Of a stretch of 64,000 nt of DNA, positions 38,910-50,995 are shown piece by piece; the first letter of the stretch is position 1, and each line of letters opens with the position of its first letter. Below the pieces are notes generated by a model. The model ran no database searches. It saw only the letters and a program-made list of their open reading frames with translations, and was not told where the DNA came from. Origin of the DNA: Sycobia sp. Sy_11. Lineage: Eukaryota; Arthropoda; Insecta; Hymenoptera; Epichrysomallidae. The position numbers and the translations under genes are program-made. The stretch is from NCBI GenBank assembly GCA_018907035.1, contig JACCIC010000036.1:1319001-1383000 (forward strand), read 5' to 3'.

Positions 38910-39913
38910 TCTGATTTATTAAAAGCGCTACAGTATTTCTCAACTATCCATTCTAAAAACCTGCTCCATTTCGACGGGGATCTTTATTAGACGCGATTCT
39001 GTAAGCAACGAACTCGATCAGATCGATTTTACTGAACGAACAATTCGATAGCCCACATCGGGCAAATAGATTACTAAACCAATGACTCGCGGTGTACCCC
39101 GACTGTACCAATCCGCCCTCCCCCTCCTCTCCACATCCCTAATGAAAGAGCCGATGGCTCGAAAAATTGCATCGGGAATGGAATTCGTTCTCGTTTTGGA
39201 CTCGTTCCAGGGATCGTGACTCCACTGCTGTTTCGATCTCGTTTCAATGCGGCTGTTCAATACAGCTTTTTCTCCATCGCTTCCCCCCCTTTTTTTGGAA
39301 CCAAATCAGTCGCCGTTACCTGCTATATATGTAGTGAAGTAAGGCTGCGCCGGGCGTTATAGGATTTATTATACCATAGATTTTTGCGGGCAATTTCTCG
39401 TAACTCTTTGATTTAATTTCGAGGGGGCCAACTGTGAATGCCATGCTTTATTAATCTGAGATTAAATACATTTGGGCATTTTGTGCCAGTTTTATGGAAA
39501 TAAGGTATGGATTATGCTTACATAATCAAAATTAAAAAATAAAATATTGCTTTACGTATTATCAAAATGATTAATTTATGATTTTTTAACATTTTTCCTT
39601 TTAATTCCAGAAATGTTTCTTATCTATTTAATTGTTCATCAAGAAGTTGTTTATATGAAATAATTTAATAGCATTTATCTTTTATTACATATAAATTATC
39701 ATATAAACTTTACCTTGTAATTCAAAATTTGTTTTTCGATTTTTGGATAACATTTTTTTGCTTTATAGTAATTAATCTACTGCGAATAACTTAACGAAGC
39801 TCTGCTCTTATTGAGCTAAGTTCTCATTTTTTCCATAACATCTCAGAATTCTAAGCACCACTCGAGGAAAAGCGTGAGTGTGAAATTGATCGTATAAAAT
39901 TTACAACACTTAG

Positions 39914-39990
39914 CTAATTTAACATTCAGCGAGATGTAACATTGTGATTTAACATTCGAGAGCGAGATTTAGCATTCTGAGCAACGACAA
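39914..39990. repeat. Degenerate short repeat around TTTAACATTC
   Basis: TTTAACATTC, TGTAACATTG, TTTAACATTC and TTTAGCATTC occur at about 16-26 bp spacing, often preceded by GCGAGA. It lies about 190 bp beyond the end of the Tc1 relic, and could be a damaged subterminal repeat of an element. Confidence 0.5.
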
Positions 39991-40175
39991 TTCATCATGC
40001 CCATTTATTTCAAATCTAGTCGACTTGTAAACTTTCTTATTGATTCTTTTCCTGGGCCCTCTCATCTCATTAATAGTAATCCGTAGAACATGTCAATATG
40101 AAAAGAACGAACTCAATTTCCTTATCTATGGCGTATTTAATACTATATAGTCGCATACTAAGAGAGTGACTGATT

Positions 40176-40585
40176 CTCAAAGTTTCTGTTTAATATATGC
40201 CCACACATTTGCAATAGGATTTGCATCGAGCGACTGCAACGGCCAATCTGATGTAACGATGCCGGATTGAGTCTTCCACTCAGTACAGAGCTTGCTGCGG
40301 TGTTTAGGATCGCTGTCCTCCTGCAGAATCCAATCTTTATTTTTTCTGATGAACCATTGTTTAGTAGATGGCAGTAAAGCCTTTTCACCCTTCTTGCTTC
40401 ATCTTTTTTGTCCACTTTTCCTATCGAGCCACGTTCTGGTAAATCATCGATATTTTTAGCCACTTCTGTACAAATACCGTCGACTTTCTCATATATTTAG
40501 CAGCCGCTGATTCCGAGATTTTTGGTTCTTTCGGGTGAATGCAAAGGAACACAGTCTCGTATCGCAACGTATACTTAGCACTCAT
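40176..40585 (-). pseudogene. Tc1/mariner-like transposase, internally deleted DD34E relic
   Basis: Remains of a cut-and-paste DNA transposase, readable only by changing frame. Starting at ATG 40585, one frame gives the N-terminal helix-turn-helix (KISESAAAKYMRKSTVFVQK, WLK). The frame then shifts to NIDDLPERGS followed by a K/D-rich linker. A large deletion joins this to the C-terminal catalytic part in the third frame: LLPSTKQWF, DWILQEDSDPKH, TEWKTQSGIV, DWPLQSLDANPIANVWAYIK, then TGA. The D of QED and the A of PIANVW are separated by 34 residues, as in DD34E enzymes, but the catalytic Glu (PIENVW in the family) has become Ala. The region with the first catalytic Asp is missing. It has about 140 codons instead of roughly 340. 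I could not identify terminal inverted repeats. The copy is dead, and lies in the LamG intron on the same strand as the gene. Confidence 0.88.
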
Positions 40586-41419
40586 GGCGTTTAACATGAT
40601 TCAAAAGGTCAACGATAACTGAATCTTTGTTGACAATGTATCACAGACAAAGCTTCCCTTTATTGGCTCACGAAGGAATAAGAGCGAAATCTTTCATTAC
40701 CTGTCAGTAAAGTCGAGCACGCTCACTCGCTACTTGACTGATTGTATTCGGGTCCTGGGTTTGGCTGTAATTCATAAAATCTTTTCTAATAGGCATAAAT
40801 AAAACATTTGTGCAGTCTTTATTTTCAATGCCTCTTTGGAATGAAGATCTTGACAATTCAAATTTTGAGCAAATACGCGCTCCAATAAATCATTTAAATT
40901 TTCTTAAAGATATATGTGATTTCGCACAGGATTCTTTCTCGGTAAAACAAATCTGTTTCTAAATTAAAGAATATAAAAATAAAGTTGAATCGTCATATTC
41001 ATTTAATTACATGCATTATTTATCATTTATACACCGACAGTTCTACAATACAAAAATTTAAAAATACATGAAATTAAGGTTTTAAATAATGGAAATAATA
41101 TATAAACAAACTGTTTTATTATTTATAACTGATTGTAAACCACCGTTCATGATATAATGATAAATAATAATAATAATTCTTTTTATATTTTTATCTATTA
41201 ATTCAAATTCAAATGAATATGAAAAAATCATTATTATTTTCTACAAAATAGGTTGCATATAATTACACAAGTATCGTGCTGAAATTATATTATTTTGATG
41301 CATACCATAATATATATGATTCCTGTATTTTTAAATTTTTGTTAAATTTTTTCTTTAAAAAGTTATAAATATGTATGGAATGAAAGAATATTCAATACGT
41401 TCTTTTAATATAATTCACC

Positions 41420-41438
41420 AAAAAAAAAAAAAAAAAAA
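41420..41438. repeat. Poly(A) run
   Basis: About 19 A. No SINE or LINE body is recognised upstream. Confidence 0.9.
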
Positions 41439-42793
41439 TTGGAAATTGTCAATATTGAGAAACGACAAAGTTTACATAGATTCAAATATAATGTAATTTA
41501 AAGCATGATTTTTTTAATTACAATTTTGAGCTTCTCAAGCCGTTTAATTAAATAAATTGAATTTAATCCTACCACAATCCTTGCCTATTAGACTGTGATA
41601 CTCTCGAGAACCACCTTAAAAAAAATTATCTACCGAAGTTTAATTTCTAATTAAATTTCTTCTTGAGTTCAGCATAATACGAATTTTTTACGCGAAACAT
41701 GAAGTTTTTATATTATTACAACGGTGTACATACATACAATAATACAATAAAAAATTTAAATAAATCGCGAGATATACTTATTTATTTTAAATATACCCTT
41801 TTTACACTTACAAAATAATACAATAAGTTATTTTGCTGTTTATTTTGATTTCTGCAGTCCTACAGTTATGGTTTTCAAAAATTAAATTTATTTGAACGAT
41901 ACAGCTACATTTTCATTTAAGCAAGGATCTCCTTTTGTTACAAGATTACCATTCTTAAAACGTAGCTTGCCGTATACTTGTCGTATAAAAAAATTATTAA
42001 CTAAAATAAGATTTTTATAATTATAATTTGGATGATGCTGAAACAACAAAAATAAATTTAGTTAGTTTTAAAAGTTCGATTAGACAATTTTTAATTAGAC
42101 AATTAAAAATTCATCTAAAGATCGTTTGAGTTCAACCGATTATTATACCTCTTTCTAGAATGGAGATACAAAATCATAGTTTTCATTTTTTTCTGTTATA
42201 AGAATTTATTCGACTTATGTGAACTATGTAAATTTGATTAGCTCTATAAACGTCACATAGAGGTTTTCAGTAAGCTTAAATAAGTAAAAAAAAGAATTCA
42301 TTTAAAATCAAAACTTTTCTCTGCTGGACAGTAGAATCCGAGGTTACAGTACTCGAAATAAACTTTATAGTATATTAAAAATTTACGTACTTTATTCGCA
42401 TATGCGAACGATGAAAAATCTTTTATGCAAGCAAGGTTGAGGTGTTATACATACATAAAATAGAATTCGAAGATAGGTATGATATTCAATAGGTAACTTT
42501 ATCTGACTGTAACGAAAACTTTTGAAATTGAATCTATCCTTAAAAAAATAAGAATATCAACGTACTTACACTTTTAAGACCTTAATTATATTATGCTATT
42601 GTTCATTCGGCTTGTTCTAAAATAATTTTAAGTTAGTATTAATTTTTTTTATGAAACTTCTGTACTTGAAAATTGACGTTTTCCCGTTAGCTCGGGGGCA
42701 CTGTAATAGATATTGGCATAGATAGTGAATATAGTTGCGGTGAATTAGATGCTTCTGGTTCATACGGAAGAAACAATTTACACAAGTGCCATA

Positions 42794-42795
<2 letters not shown>

Positions 42796-42837
<42 letters not shown>
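42796..42837. repeat. (TA)n microsatellite
   Basis: Pure TA run, 340 bp downstream (in gene orientation) of the first LamG exon. Confidence 0.97.
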
Positions 42838-42838
<1 letters not shown>

Positions 42839-43179
42839 TTTTAAATTAGCTAAAACGTCCTTTTACGTAAGATTTATAATTCTAAACAATGGACAATAGT
42901 CTCGTCTTCGCCTAAATTAATTATTTAAGAACCAAAAGTTTTTAAGAACACTTCACCTATTCTAGCAACAATTTCGTAGCTTGGCCCTGTTTTCAACATT
43001 TGCACTCCCTTTTTTCTTTCAAAGCTCCTATCAATGGCCGAGCTTTCACGTCCATGCTCGTAAAGAGAGGAAGATCATTCCCATGTTCGCCTCGCCCCTT
43101 CGCTCCTCCTTCCTTCTATATAGAGCATCATCAAGCCTATATGTGTCTAGAGGAAATCGCCGTACGAACGGGGTCTTAC

Positions 43180-43381
43180 CTGAACTCGACGTAGCCGTGG
43201 TGGAGGATGAGCGCCATAAAGTCGCCCTGCAGGTCGTCCCGTTCACCGGCGAGCAGCAACACCCCATCCCAGGCCTCTGGCCGGAACTCGAGCTCGAGCT
43301 GGACGTGCTTGTAAGCGGCGCGGAGGGCGGAAAACGCCAGCCAGCTCAGGCCGGTGAAGCGCGGTGACCTCACATCCGCCT
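43180..43381 (-). CDS. LamG-domain protein, internal exon (first part of laminin G domain)
   Basis: Internal exon of a secreted or extracellular protein with a laminin G-like domain, a beta-sandwich fold that binds glycans and proteins in extracellular matrix and adhesion molecules. Seen: the intron side reads TTTCTGTTGCAG, the exon starts with the last two bases of a codon, and it ends AG|GTAAGA, a near-perfect donor. It encodes about 66 residues. The opening is RFTGLSWLAF, then LELEFRPEAWDGVLLL, and it closes GDFMALILHHGYVEF plus a split Arg codon. The GDF-[IM]-A-L-x-L-x-x-G-[YF]-V-x-F signature is characteristic of LamG. The codons are GC-rich and contrast with the AT-rich surroundings. 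There is no Met start, as expected for an internal exon (a GTG at 43373 is not a start). The incoming intron is phase 1, the outgoing phase 2. The family resembles agrin, perlecan, pikachurin or eyes-shut LamG domains; which one is not determined. Confidence 0.9.
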
Positions 43382-43781
43382 CTGCAACAGAAATTTCGGA
43401 GAGAGCATGAGAAATAGCGGGATAGAGGGAGCCAGGGAGAGAGACAGAGAGACAGAGAGACAGACAGAAATGCTGTATCCACGTTCGCGACGCAAGTCCT
43501 GGCTATAAATGAAGCCACCATTGCTCATTGAAAAAGGTGTCGACTTAATTAAGACAAGAATCTGTTCGGTTAGCCTTTTGAAATAGTTTGCACGAATGAA
43601 ATAGAAATATAATTTTGTATCTGGTATAAAATTCTATTCTCATGGTCAAATAATGAGTTTACTTAAATAATGTATCGTATATTAATTTATAGCTCATTCG
43701 AATGAATTAAAGTAAGCCGAATGTAATACGTCATTATTCGAATAAAACGAGAAGTTAAAAAAATTTTTATAGTTTTGCTGC

Positions 43782-43855
43782 CATCGTGCGATGTGGTAAA
43801 ACGGTAACACGCGGAAGAGCTTTGAGACCTGAGACTTTCTTCGATCTTGCCATGC
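43782..43855 (+). mobile_element. Degenerate tRNA-like (SINE-type) fragment
   Basis: The segment contains GTGGTAAAACGGTAACACGC, then GAGCTTTGAGACCTGAGAC, then TTCGATCTTGCC. These follow the D-arm, anticodon-arm and T-arm order of tRNA-derived SINE heads, with a damaged box B. No A-tail is visible. It starts about 400 bp upstream (in gene orientation) of the first LamG exon. This is pattern recognition only; it could be a chance match. Confidence 0.35.
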
Positions 43856-44762
43856 AAATTATTTACGTTACTGTAAGTAGGTTACCAACGATTAAACCTC
43901 GCATAAAATAGTAATTTCTAACATTTATTGTAGCATACTACAATAAATGCTCCATCCCGCTGTACTTAACAATTGCAAAACACGCATTAAGGCTATTCAA
44001 AAAATCGGTGAATTTTCAAGATTTTTTTAATGATATATTACTTATACATGAATTGTTTAAAGTACGATTTTTCTATATATTAAGATCATAATATTTCATA
44101 AATAATTTCATTGGTCCTATTAAATATTTATTTAGTACTATTTAGATAAATATTTCATTGAATTTCATGGGAATCGCAAAACCTTTTTTTTAGATGAATT
44201 TCAATAAGTTATATTACTCATAATTTTTATTTATATTTCGCAATTAATGAAAAATACAAGAAACATATTTATATAAATAATATATTTAAATAAACCATAA
44301 TATTATTCGGGTAAGTATTAAAAAAAAATTAAATGAGCATGTAATTACAAATAAACGCACTTTCCTGCACCAAACTATCAATTGAAATTAATCTAGAATT
44401 CGTGAATTCTATCCTCAACTAACTTCATCATAGTCGAACTTTATGCACACATACACGATTTCACGCGAACTTCGATTACAACTGTTTTATACTGGAAAGT
44501 GAAAAAATATATTAAATGTACACATGAATGAAGCACTACATCCTTATTTTAGCACACTGGGGTTTTCGTAATTTAATTATTTAACTTTTACTATTACTTC
44601 ACTTATTAAACAATGTTTAATATATTTCTCTTTCAATTAAAACTATAATTCTTTTTCAAACTTAATTCCTTCTTTGTACAAAAACTGCTGTTTTCAGTTT
44701 TCTAATTTTTTTTCAATATTACAAAATCAAATAGTTTTCTTATTTACCTTATTATTCTTTTA

Positions 44763-44913
<151 letters not shown>

Positions 44914-45899
44914 TTCTAACTCTCTCTTTTATTTAATGACATAGTTTTAGGATGCTCAGCGACTAATGCGAAAAATATTTGAGGAAATATTGGAAATGAA
45001 ATATACACTAAGTTTTCTGCAAAAAGTAATGCACACTATTTCTCTCCAGCATGAGAGGTAGATCACATATTCTATACATTCTAGAAATTGACTTCAATTA
45101 ATTAGATTCAATTTGAAAGAAGCAAAAAATAAACACTAAGAACTGATTCACATTAAAATATACGAATAGTTTTTTTGCTCAGAATTTCCAACTTTAAAAG
45201 CAATATTCGTAATCTTAGAATAGTAGTTTATCCGCGGCTAAAGTAGCAGAGTATTTCAAAACGCCCAATGAGAAGGAAATTAATGTTATTGTATATGCGG
45301 TGCTAATACCAGTACTTGGCCAAGATAGATGAAGAATATCAATAATCACTTGTCGGTTAAATATGAAATTATGCGAAAGTAATAATTATCTTAAATTAAT
45401 ACATTGTAAAATACTAGAGGTAAATCATACGCATAGGTGACTTAGCGATAATTAAAATTACGAAAGTTTGCGAAAAATAATTAGTTTTTTAAAATAATTC
45501 ATATTTAAAAATCGCTCTATATTTTACGTAAAACGAGGAGATAGCTAATTTTTTAGCGCAATTTATTTTTGCAAGAGCCTATTATTAAAGTAATTTAAAG
45601 AAAAGTTAAATGGACCATTCGAGCGGGTCGTTAACGCCGTTGGATGCTTGAACGGAAATTCCGGGCGCCTCCTGCATCCGTCATTTTCCAAAAGAAAATA
45701 ACCGTATCGAGCCTCTGTAGGGCCGGCACTATACCGAGCCATAGATTTAATTTTAATTAAATCCCACCGCTCAAAGTCCAGAAAGCGCGAGCACGTCGTA
45801 AAAATAATAAACTCCTCGCAAAAGGCGCACGGAGATGAAAAAAAAAAAGATAGAAAAAACACACTGCCGAAAGCAGCAATGCACGTGTATACGTGCCCC

Positions 45900-46445
45900 C
45901 GAGCTAACGCGCAAACCTTCTGCCGCTCGAAGGTAACCCATTATGTACGGTGGTCGCCGACATAAAGCGCCGATAGGAGAGCCAATGCCGCCAAGTGCCG
46001 GGTGCCGTAATACGCGCCCGGGGGAGTTTTGCCCGGGTCCGCTCCTCCCCCCTTAGCGTTCGCCCTCCTCCGTGCTTGCGCTTCGGGCGTGTCGGTGGGC
46101 AACGCGGACGGTGTGCGCGCGTAGCTCCGACTTTACGACACGCGCCTTCATTAGCGCGCACTCGGGCAAATCTCGCGGAATCGGAATCGCGTCGGCGTGC
46201 TCGTCCCGCGAGAGATGTCAGCGGACACCGCTCGATCGTCCGAAGCCAGCGACGCCGTCCCAAGTGCCCCGGACAGCGCGCGGGCGGCCCGAGGAATTTT
46301 GGCCGATTGACCGCGTAGAGTGGAAGTTCGTTGGGACCAGAAGATGGGGGATTGTCAGCGGATACCGGATCACGACTGTTTCTTGGGACTTTGTACGTCA
46401 AAATTTGGGAGAACGGCGTACGCGCTTGCGGTAAGAAGCGGCGGC
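45900..46445. other. CpG-rich block, candidate first exon or promoter region
   Basis: The most GC- and CpG-rich stretch of the window, so frames on both strands are open for long distances without family similarity. On the plus strand, ATG at 46345 (AAGATGGGG context) opens a frame of about 29 codons (MGDCQRIPDHDCFLGLC start) that runs into a good donor, GCG|GTAAGA, near 46434. That layout would suit a 5' exon of a plus-strand transcript. I recognise no protein, and the block could equally be a conserved regulatory island. Confidence 0.3.
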
Positions 46446-47729
46446 AGTAAGGAAAGACGACTGATTATTCTTCAAACGTATTACGCATCTTTATGCTTAT
46501 TTCATAGAGGTTGGTGTTTTATAAAAGTACGGTATATTTGTTGGAACTACAACTCTACTTATTCTCATGTCCCGTATTCTTTCCTTATTGACGCTCTTTA
46601 TCGCAAGCATTAAAGAAAGATCAAGAAGCAAGAAGCTAGATTTGCCTGGAATTTGATCGATATATCATTCATTTGAAAGCATCTTGTATTTTTGTAAAAA
46701 TAATATTTTTCTTTTGTACGATGAAAAACTAATTTCCATTTTATTACTCTTTGCACTTTTGCCTTGATTCCAAAGGAAAAACAAGGCCGAAATATTGGAA
46801 TGATGCAGTTTATATATATATAACGTAATAAACAAAAATCAAAATAAAATTCAGCAAATAAAAATAAATGATTTCAAGAAATCAATTCTCAAGCTGTTAG
46901 CTGTTGTAAAATTTCTAATAATATCATGTGCATCGAAAATACATATACTTCCTCAAATTATTTTAAAAGGTAAATGAAATGAAATGCGAGAAATGATGCG
47001 AGAAGACTGACAGAGTTTTTTATATTACGATCATATACGAGATGTTTTCTTAGGTATGTTGATTTTTATTCGCTATTGTATATATCTACATATATTTTAC
47101 AATTGAACTTCACATAGATGAAAAATATTAATTAATTAATTGATTTTTTAGAATAAAATAGTAAATATATTTATTACTTAACATATGAATATTAGTATAA
47201 CTAATTAAGTCGAATATAATATTTTGCATCAGAAACTTTATAAAAATAATAAATATTATAATCTAAGAGCTCTTCATGACTAATGAAATTCCAATTATAT
47301 GTTGCATGAATTTCAAAAGCATTTAGAGGGGCACAGCGTTATTCAATCTTAAATTATTTAAAAAAAAAACATATCGCTTTTTTATCAACAATAATAATTT
47401 TAATCATTTAGAAGAAGAAATCTTATTTTTTCGCACCGGCAGTATTTTCTTTAACAATTTAATGTTACGTTCGTTTCGTTTTTATCGAGGTTTTAATCCA
47501 CCCGTGGATGTAGTTTTCAGAAAGACTTCTCGATTACTCATTTAATAAATCATTCTCAAATTAGGAAAAATGTTCCTATATCTTGACCATTTTTAAAGCA
47601 GAACGGTTAGATAGCTGATTTAAATGCAATATTATATTATGAGTCGATGATACAATTGTAATTAATATTTTGTTACAAAAGAATAACAGGAATTTTTATG
47701 ATTATGAATTATTTTATTTATTGTAATAA

Positions 47730-47730
<1 letters not shown>

Positions 47731-47782
<52 letters not shown>

Positions 47783-47826
47783 TGCTGATGATGATGATGA
47801 TGATTACGATGATGATGATGATGATG
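47731..47826. repeat. (AAT)n then (GAT)n compound microsatellite
   Basis: AAT to about 47780, then GAT with a few variants. A plus-strand frame of Ile/Met runs here is only this repeat translated. Confidence 0.95.
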
Positions 47827-48614
47827 TTGGTAATAATCGTGAATAAGTGTCTTCAGAATGATTTGGACATTTACAGATCAATCTCAATATCTCTTCGTAA
47901 GTATAGTAATCTCCGCCTCGTCAATGTAAATTTCACTCCATCAATTCAGACAGAATACCATATATTGCACAAGGCTCCCAACCACCGTTGCCCGAGGACT
48001 ATTTTTTTACATGATAAAGCTGTCATCCAGCTTCTTATCTAACAATATATAATACTATTGTCACTCGCAATTTAAACGAATACATCAATGAGTCTTGACG
48101 AAAAAAAAGAAAAAACGATACTTTGAGCTAGATTAAAGCATAAAATGGGGGATTCCTCGAGCAATTGGTATTTATGGTCGCACCTATAGATGCATAGAGC
48201 TTGGTTTGCATATAAAATATATACAGACGTCGAGTGAAAAATTATCGGCAGCCTACAGCGTTGTAAGACCCATGGCGACCCGCTCTCACCCGGCGTTACG
48301 TTCGTTCTCGTCTCATTTTAAGAGAGAAAAGGAAAAGCCTAATCGATCACGCCAATTGGGGGAGGCAGAAAGAGATAAATAGATATAATGAAGATACAGA
48401 AGGGGCCGATACATAGATGGATGCTGATTCAATTGTAAGAATCTTATGTAGAGTTATAATGTCTGTATACAAAAAAAACTGCTGATGGCCTGACGGTCAC
48501 AACGATCTAGTATTTACAAGAGTAATTTTGTCAGAGTAAAGTAATATTAACCATCAATTATTATAAATTATAAAACACAAAAATCTATTTATAATATAAA
48601 TTATTATGAATTGT

Positions 48615-48617
<3 letters not shown>

Positions 48618-48661
<44 letters not shown>
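48618..48661. repeat. (AT)n microsatellite
   Basis: Pure AT run. Confidence 0.97.
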
Positions 48662-48665
<4 letters not shown>

Positions 48666-48753
48666 GAACCGTAGAAGAAAAATAAGTGCAATAAATATGA
48701 TAATATATCACTGTAAATTCATGTTAAGTCAATATTACAGAAAAGACTAGAGG

Positions 48754-48756
<3 letters not shown>

Positions 48757-48820
<64 letters not shown>
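48757..48820. repeat. (AG)n microsatellite
   Basis: Pure AG run of about 32 units. Confidence 0.97.
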
Positions 48821-48823
<3 letters not shown>

Positions 48824-49071
48824 ATGTGGGGATAGGCGGTCGAGAGAGAAGTACAAGCTAGTACTGTTAGCAGTGCGGTGCGATAAATCAGCTGGAAGGA
48901 GAGAAATGGAGATATATAGGTAGATCCGAGGGAAGACGCGGCTCGCGAATCAAGGATGAAAGCCTGGGATTTTGGCAAGCGATGCGTGAGAAGAAAGAGG
49001 AGGAGCGAATAGAGATTCGTTCTACCTGCGAGATATGTAGAAAGAGGATCGGATAGATTGTAAGTTTTTCG

Positions 49072-49074
<3 letters not shown>

Positions 49075-49114
<40 letters not shown>
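49075..49114. repeat. (TA)n microsatellite
   Basis: Pure TA run. Confidence 0.97.
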
Positions 49115-49115
<1 letters not shown>

Positions 49116-49970
49116 TTTACAAATTTTGAAGAATACGCTGTGCGATTATAAGGTAAAACTTGTTCATGCGCGGCTGTTGCTCCATGCATCTCCATATCTG
49201 CCGATTCGCCCCGATAAATAGATTTTGCTTCAACAGGAAATATTGAAGAGAAGAGAAACGTAGGGCCTTCTAATTTACAGCAAATCATTTTTTTTAATTC
49301 GATGCCCGCCAAGCGAGAAGATGCGACAAAGTGATGTTCGCTTATTCAGAACGGGATATTAAGTATTTTAATCCGTTAACTATTTTAATATTTATCCGAA
49401 TGTCTTAACGATCGACTGCGTTGAGAATTCCGTTTATCAAGTAAACGCGAGTACTTTCTGTTACTAGAACGAGAGAATGTTGTCTTAATTTAACGAAAAT
49501 ATTTCTAGATAGCGTTTGATTTAAATGTATTGTTCTTACATTGAGCAAGTATTTTCAGAATTAGAAAAAAATGAGTTTGTGCGTATATCTCGGACTGTAG
49601 TATTAAAGTACCAGAAAATATTTACTTGGTAATAGTTTTTCATCATGTTGAATTACCTTTCTTCGTTTAAATGTATATATAAGCGAGGATTATGGCATGA
49701 TATTGAAATGGTAGACATTTAATTATTTTACATTACAGACTTTAAGTATAAGTAATAATAATTGTTGGTAGATTTTAAAAAGTTGAACGATTTCTTAAAG
49801 CAACAGTATTTGGTCATTTTTAAAGTGCTGAAAGTAAAATAAAGCAATATAATAGCTATTTACTTGTTCATATATTTTAAGGATAATCTCAAATCGTCAA
49901 AAATGTTGTTTATATCGGGAAAACATCATATTAAAATAATATATCCTAAACGAAGGTCAGGTAAGATTTG

Positions 49971-50020
49971 AAGTAATATTGTATTGAAGTAATATTATAT
50001 TGAAGTAATATTGAAAGTAA
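49971..50020. repeat. Short tandem repeat, about 16 bp unit
   Basis: GAAGTAATATTGTATT, GAAGTAATATTATATT and shorter GAAGTAATATT versions follow one another. Confidence 0.8.
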
Positions 50021-50125
50021 TATTGCTTCAACTACATTTATAAAATAGAGTTATTAACTTTAATAAAAATTAGATGAAAAGTTCGTATATATAATATATA
50101 TATATATACTTACTAATTTATAAAG

Positions 50126-50205
50126 ACAAAGCGTGTTTTTGTTTGTACACGATAACCGAAAAAACTACTGAACCGATTGTTCTGAAATTTGACATATAGA
50201 TTCTA
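50126..50205. repeat. Possible transposon-derived segment next to the minisatellite
   Basis: The stretch with GCGTGTTTTTGTTTGTACAC and ACTACTGAACCGATTGTTCT resembles sequences that recur across insect genomes in unclassified repeats. This rests on memory only. It directly precedes a (TA)n tract and the 60-bp minisatellite, so all three may belong to one element. Confidence 0.3.
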
Positions 50206-50209
50206 TATT

Positions 50210-50215
<6 letters not shown>

Positions 50216-50254
<39 letters not shown>
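50216..50254. repeat. (TA)n microsatellite
   Basis: Pure TA run just before the 60-bp minisatellite. Confidence 0.97.
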
Positions 50255-50258
<4 letters not shown>

Positions 50259-50329
50259 GTATGTATATTATATTGTACATATTATATATACACATTTTAA
50301 ATACGGTTTCTACTGATAAATATTGTATT

Positions 50330-50995
50330 GGCGTGTACGGGCGCTTGATTATGATATCCCGCTGCCTGAAGACGATTTTTATAGGCAGTTGTGTGTTCGG
50401 ATGATAGAATACGATGTCCAGGTGTCTCTGGGCGATTTCTATGGGGAATATTGTATTATTTGATAGAAAAAGCCGTTCAGGTATGAGGAAATCAACTTCT
50501 ATGGGAAAATTCGTGTTGGAACGGTAAAATATCATATCTAGGTCTTTCCGAACGACTTCTACGGGGAATATCGTGTTTAGTCTTTCGGAAGCTTTGCTAG
50601 CTTTTTCGGGCCGACTTCTACCGGGACTATCCTGTTTAGTTGATAGGAAACGATGTTTAGGTATGACGGGATAACTTCTAATGGGAGTTTCATGTTCGGA
50701 CGATAGAAGACGATGTCAGGGTATGACGGGACGACTTCTATGAGAAATTTCGTGTTCGGACGGTAGAAGACGATGTCGGGATGTTTTGGAACGATTTCTA
50801 GAGGGAGTGTTTAAGAGACTTCTATAAAGAGATACATATTCTATCATTCGAAAACGCACACTCCCAATAAGAGTCGTCCCGAGACATTTCCTATAGTTCG
50901 AACATGATACTCTCTGTAAACGTCGTCTCGAGACACTTGGACATCTTTTTTAACCGCACGAAATCAAAAAAACAATTTTCCCCATAGAAGCTGTA
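50330..50995. repeat. 60-bp degenerate minisatellite, last units inverted
   Basis: About eight direct units of 60 bp run from 50330 to 50815. In the best-preserved units GATGTC/T recurs at 50652, 50712 and 50772, exactly 60 apart. Each unit contains a version of CGACTTCTATGGGGAA, a GTGTTCGGACGATAGAA block and GACGATGTC. From about 50815 to 50995 the same blocks appear reverse-complemented (GTCGTCTCGAGACACTTGGA, then CCCCATAGAAG), with GGGAGTGT (50803-50810) facing ACACTCCC (50858-50865) at the junction. Because 60 is a multiple of 3, the minus-strand frame at 50535-50203 shows a 20-residue periodicity with N-T-x-[FL]-P-I-[EK]-[IV] three times. I regard that as a by-product of the period, not a gene. 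Confidence 0.85.

Larger units (their letters stand above)
29564..43179 (-). other. 13.6-kb intron between the two LamG exons
   Basis: Bounded by GTAAGA (donor at 43179) and TTTTAG (acceptor at 29564), phase 2. The two exons read in one frame only if this whole segment is removed. It contains the plus-strand hammerhead at 34256-34324, the minus-strand Tc1-like relic at 40176-40585, several CpG-rich islands and many (TA)n tracts. Confidence 0.85.

Noticed and set aside
42981..43367. 128-codon plus-strand frame
   Set aside because: Its GC-rich part is the antisense shadow of the LamG exon. The minus frame has splice sites and clear LamG residues.
43243..43521. 92-codon minus-strand frame overlapping the LamG exon
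   Set aside because: Wrong frame relative to the LamG exon, and it continues into the intron and a (GA)n stretch.
45904..46401. 165-codon minus-strand frame
   Set aside because: Arg/Pro-rich frame expected by chance in a CpG-rich block. It matches nothing and overlaps equally open plus-strand frames.
50203..50535. 110-codon frame with a 20-residue peptide repeat
   Set aside because: The period follows from the 60-bp DNA repeat. The units diverge without codon-like constraint and the frame runs into a (TA)n tract.
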